Shown piece after piece: positions 5,355 to 7,478 of a DNA stretch of 7,478 bases. The translations under genes were made by a program, and so were the position numbers. Within the stretch, counting starts at the first letter, position 1. Each line of letters starts with the position of its first letter. Below the pieces are notes generated by a model, which worked only from the letters and a program-made list of their open reading frames with translations, was not told the DNA's origin and searched no databases. This stretch comes from Alphaproteobacteria bacterium MarineAlpha10_Bin2 (GTDB lineage Bacteria > Pseudomonadota > Alphaproteobacteria > UBA828): NCBI GenBank assembly GCA_002937555.1, contig PTKB01000134.1:1-7478 (forward strand), read 5' to 3'.

Positions 5355-6755
5355 TTATTCGATGGTGCCGCCGAAGCTGAGCACCGTCTGGCCGATATGC
5401 ACCAGTTCGGAAGCGCCTTCGCCCAAGATTCCGACGCCGAGCAATTTGTGCGATTCGATATCGAACAGCAATTTTAGCATGCCGGTGAGATCGCCCATGA
5501 TTTGGCCGCGCGCGATCTCGCAATATGTCGCCTTGCCGACTTCATATGGCGTGCCGGACTCAGTAAGCTTGATTTCGTTTTTGCCGACCACCGATATTTC
5601 CGGAATGGTGTAGATGCCATAGGGAAAATATTTTGGGAAGCTCTTCACCGCCTCGCCGAAGGCGTGCGCTGCGGCATGGCGGCCCTGTTCCATGCCGGTC
5701 GAGGCGAGGCTGGGAAAACCTGCGACATCGCCCACCGCATAGATGTGCGGCACCTTGGTCTGGTAATCCTCGTTGCTCTCGATCATGCCGCGCTCATCTG
5801 CGCCGATCCCGGCGGCGGCGAGGTTAAGCTGCTCCGTATTGCCCATGCGCCCTGCGGCATAGAGCGCCTTTTCCGTATTGATGCGTTTGCCGCTCTCGAG
5901 ATTGATTCGCACCCGCTCGCCGGTGCGGTGCTGGTAGGTCTCCACGCTCGCCACCGCTTCGCCGAGGCGCAGCGTCAGGCGGTTTTGCCGCATGTGATGC
6001 ACCAGCGTGTCGACCAGCTCGTAATCGATGAACGGCAGCAGGCGGTTGCGCTTGTCGATCAGGGTGACGCGCACGCCGAGGGTGGCGAAAATGGAAGCAT
6101 ATTCGCAGCCGATCACGCCGGCGCCGATGATGGCGATGGTGGCCGGCAGTTTCTCGAGCCCGAGAATGTCGTCGCTGTTGAAGATCATCTGGCCGTCGAA
6201 TTCCACCGTGTCGGTCCACGGCGCTTGGGTGCCGACGGAAACGACAATCGCCTCGGCGCTGATTTCGCGCCGCCCGCGGTTGCCGCTGAGGTCGAGGCTG
6301 AGGGTGTGCGGCCCGCTAAACGAGGCGTGCGCGTTGAACAGTTCGACATGGTTGCGCTGCAATTGATGTTGCGTCACGTCGATCTCGTTCCGGATCACTT
6401 TTTCCGCGCGATAGAGGAGGTCGCCCATGGTGATGCCGCGCTTCACAGAATAGTTGGCGCCGTAAACGCTGCGTTCGCGGTATCCCGAGAGGTGCAGCGC
6501 CGCTTCACGCAATGTCTTGCTCGGGATCGTGCCGGTGTTAATGCAGGCGCCGCCGATCACCGATTTCATTTCCGTCACCGCCACCCGTTTGCCGAGCTTG
6601 GCGGCCTGAATGGCGGCGCGCTGGCCGGCCGGGCCGGAGCCGATGACGAAGAGATCGTAATCATAGCTCTGCGTCTCCGAGCGGCGTGCCGCGGCGCTGT
6701 AGATTTCGCTGGTCGCGGTCTCGAAGCTACCGGTATCCAAGGACTGCATAATCAT
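5355..6755 (-). CDS. sthA: Soluble (Si-specific) NAD(P) transhydrogenase, C-terminus cut by in-frame TAA
   Basis: This is an FAD flavoprotein of the pyridine nucleotide-disulfide reductase superfamily that passes hydride between NADPH and NAD in the cytoplasm, balancing the two pools. The 466 visible residues carry the FAD motif VIGSGPAG (37-44), the family-specific GGACINTGTIPSKTLREA (68-85), in which Cys71 is kept and the second redox cysteine is Thr as in SthA/UdhA, the NAD(P) motif IGAGVIGCEYAS (210-221), and the second FAD motif YAVGDVAGFPS (339-349). LGEGASELVHIGQ (444-456) is close to the E. coli sequence. The N-terminus has about 30 extra residues before YDYDLFVIG; the ATG at 6755 has only a weak GAAAG upstream. 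The frame stops with TAA after GGTIE, where the family continues with Tyr and about 27-30 conserved residues. These are encoded intact beyond the stop (5271-5354). Without them, dimerisation and activity are doubtful. Confidence 0.93.
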   Translation of the reverse strand: MIMQSLDTGSFETATSEIYSAAARRSETQSYDYDLFVIGSGPAGQRAAIQAAKLGKRVAVTEMKSVIGGACINTGTIPSKTLREAALHLSGYRERSVYGANYSVKRGITMGDLLYRAEKVIRNEIDVTQHQLQRNHVELFNAHASFSGPHTLSLDLSGNRGRREISAEAIVVSVGTQAPWTDTVEFDGQMIFNSDDILGLEKLPATIAIIGAGVIGCEYASIFATLGVRVTLIDKRNRLLPFIDYELVDTLVHHMRQNRLTLRLGEAVASVETYQHRTGERVRINLESGKRINTEKALYAAGRMGNTEQLNLAAAGIGADERGMIESNEDYQTKVPHIYAVGDVAGFPSLASTGMEQGRHAAAHAFGEAVKSFPKYFPYGIYTIPEISVVGKNEIKLTESGTPYEVGKATYCEIARGQIMGDLTGMLKLLFDIESHKLLGVGILGEGASELVHIGQTVLSFGGTIE

Positions 6756-6946
6756 TCCAAACTTTCGTTGCTTGCCGGCCGAGGCCCACTCGGCGGCACA
6801 AACCCATTGAAAGTTAAGGTGAATTGGTAAATGAAGCCTTTAGATCGACAGGCGGCGGCGGGGCGCCGTTCGCGCTTGGGCCGCCGGCCCGGCACGAACC
6901 CGTCTCCGCCATGTCCAAATTGAACGGTTTGGTGCTAGGTTGGCGC
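6756..6946. other. Divergent spacer between sthA and the thermonuclease gene
   Basis: These 191 bases separate the two divergent starts and must hold both promoters. TTGAAA at 6807-6812 on the plus strand is a possible -35, but no good -10 follows at normal spacing. The plus-strand frame of the nuclease is open through part of this stretch (from 6824), but those residues do not resemble a signal peptide or the family. Confidence 0.35.
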
Positions 6947-7465
6947 ATGTTTATGCACTCAGTTTTATTCAGGCGCGGGACCGTGCTGCTGGCGGCGCTG
7001 GCGCTCATCATGCTGCCGGCGCTGACGGCCGCGGCACAGGATATCTCCGGCGCGGCGCGGGTTATCGACGGCGATACCATCGTCATCGACGGTCAAATCG
7101 TCGATCTCTACGGCATCGACGCGCCTGAACTGGATTTCAACGGTGTCGAACAGACGTGCCAGAGGGACGGCCAGACATATCGCTGCGCGCTGATCGCCGC
7201 CGGCCGGCTGGCCGAAAAAATCGCCGGGCGCACGGTTTCCTGCGAAACCCACGCCACCGACGCCGAGGGCCGGATGCTGGCCTCCTGCTTCATCAAAAAG
7301 CGCGAGGATTTGAGCGGCTGGCTGGTCAACAAGGGCTTTGTCGTGGTCGACAGCCGCTACAGCGAAAAATTCACCGATTGGGAGATTTGGAACCAGGCGG
7401 CGGGTTCCGGCCTATGGTCGGGGCCGTTCGAGCTGCCTTGGCTGTGGCGGGCGCAAAACGAATAG
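6947..7465 (+). CDS. Secreted thermonuclease (staphylococcal nuclease, SNase-like) family protein
   Basis: This is a 172-residue exported protein with an SNase-type OB-fold domain, which normally cleaves DNA and RNA using calcium. A signal peptide is clear: MFMHSVLFRRG, then the hydrophobic VLLAALALIMLPALT (13-27), with likely cleavage after Ala-Ala-Ala30. The mature part begins QDISGAARVIDGDTI, with Asp41 and Asp43 for metal and folding. It continues with LYGIDAPELD (Asp58, Glu61 matching the catalytic Glu43), then EGRMLASC (Arg109 matching Arg87), and ends GLWSGPFELPWLWR, typical of proteobacterial members. Cys71, Cys80, Cys99 and Cys114 could form disulfides. Where the family has Arg35 (R-L-x-G-I-D-A-P-E) this protein has Asp53, so activity is uncertain. 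Starts at 6824 or 6911 are possible in frame, but 6947 puts the signal peptide at the N-terminus. The ribosome-binding site is weak. ATG 6953 is a close alternative. Confidence 0.88.
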   Translation: MFMHSVLFRRGTVLLAALALIMLPALTAAAQDISGAARVIDGDTIVIDGQIVDLYGIDAPELDFNGVEQTCQRDGQTYRCALIAAGRLAEKIAGRTVSCETHATDAEGRMLASCFIKKREDLSGWLVNKGFVVVDSRYSEKFTDWEIWNQAAGSGLWSGPFELPWLWRAQNE

Positions 7466-7478
7466 CGGCCGAAAGGTA

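Noticed and set aside
3771..5357. TAA reassigned to a sense codon
   Set aside because: TAA also ends the SRPBCC gene, the 97-residue gene (followed by its terminator) and the restored sthA frame. The two interruptions would need different amino acids (Tyr in one, probably Gln or Glu in the other). No bacterial TAA reassignment is established.
5502..6830. 442-codon open frame on the plus strand opposite sthA
   Set aside because: This is an antisense shadow of the clearly recognisable transhydrogenase, with no family motif or ribosome-binding site.
1..7478. Mobile element, CRISPR array, phage or defence system
   Set aside because: No transposase, integrase, direct-repeat array, target-site duplication or defence-type domain was seen in any real gene.

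Overview
The window is GC-rich, densely packed bacterial DNA with a mixture of strands. It looks like an ordinary chromosomal region of an alphaproteobacterium, judged by base composition and by the flavour of the amidase, oxidoreductase and thermonuclease proteins. The genus cannot be named from the sequence. I see no RNA gene, CRISPR array, insertion sequence, integrase or phage gene.

Left block, minus strand: a class III PLP aminotransferase (1191-2534), an SRPBCC-fold protein (549-1022) and the N-terminal third of an amidase-signature hydrolase that runs off the left edge (1-505). The three are co-directional. The 168-base gap between the first two holds three consecutive inverted repeats. 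Together they suggest turnover of some amide or amine compound, but the substrate cannot be read from the sequence.

Middle block, plus strand: a Gfo/Idh/MocA NAD(P)-dependent oxidoreductase (2665-3669) diverges from the aminotransferase across a 130-base spacer with a perfect 12-base palindrome. It is followed by a PAPS-dependent sulfotransferase (3777-4658). The best ribosome-binding site for the sulfotransferase serves an in-frame ATG at 3702, separated from the annotatable start by a single TAA. An AT-rich spacer with a plausible promoter then precedes a small basic protein of unknown function (4892-5185), which ends in a textbook intrinsic terminator (5226-5253).

Right block: a soluble pyridine nucleotide transhydrogenase, sthA, on the minus strand (5355-6755), diverges from a secreted staphylococcal-nuclease-fold protein (6947-7465).

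No previously undescribed multi-gene system stands out. The strongest observations concern lesions in otherwise recognisable genes. In sthA an in-frame TAA sits exactly where the family has a conserved tyrosine, and the remaining 27 codons of the conserved C-terminus follow intact and in frame. The sulfotransferase has a similar in-frame TAA near its N-terminus. The thermonuclease has aspartate where the family's catalytic arginine (Arg35 of staphylococcal nuclease) is expected. The first two could be true nonsense mutations, programmed readthrough or base-call errors.
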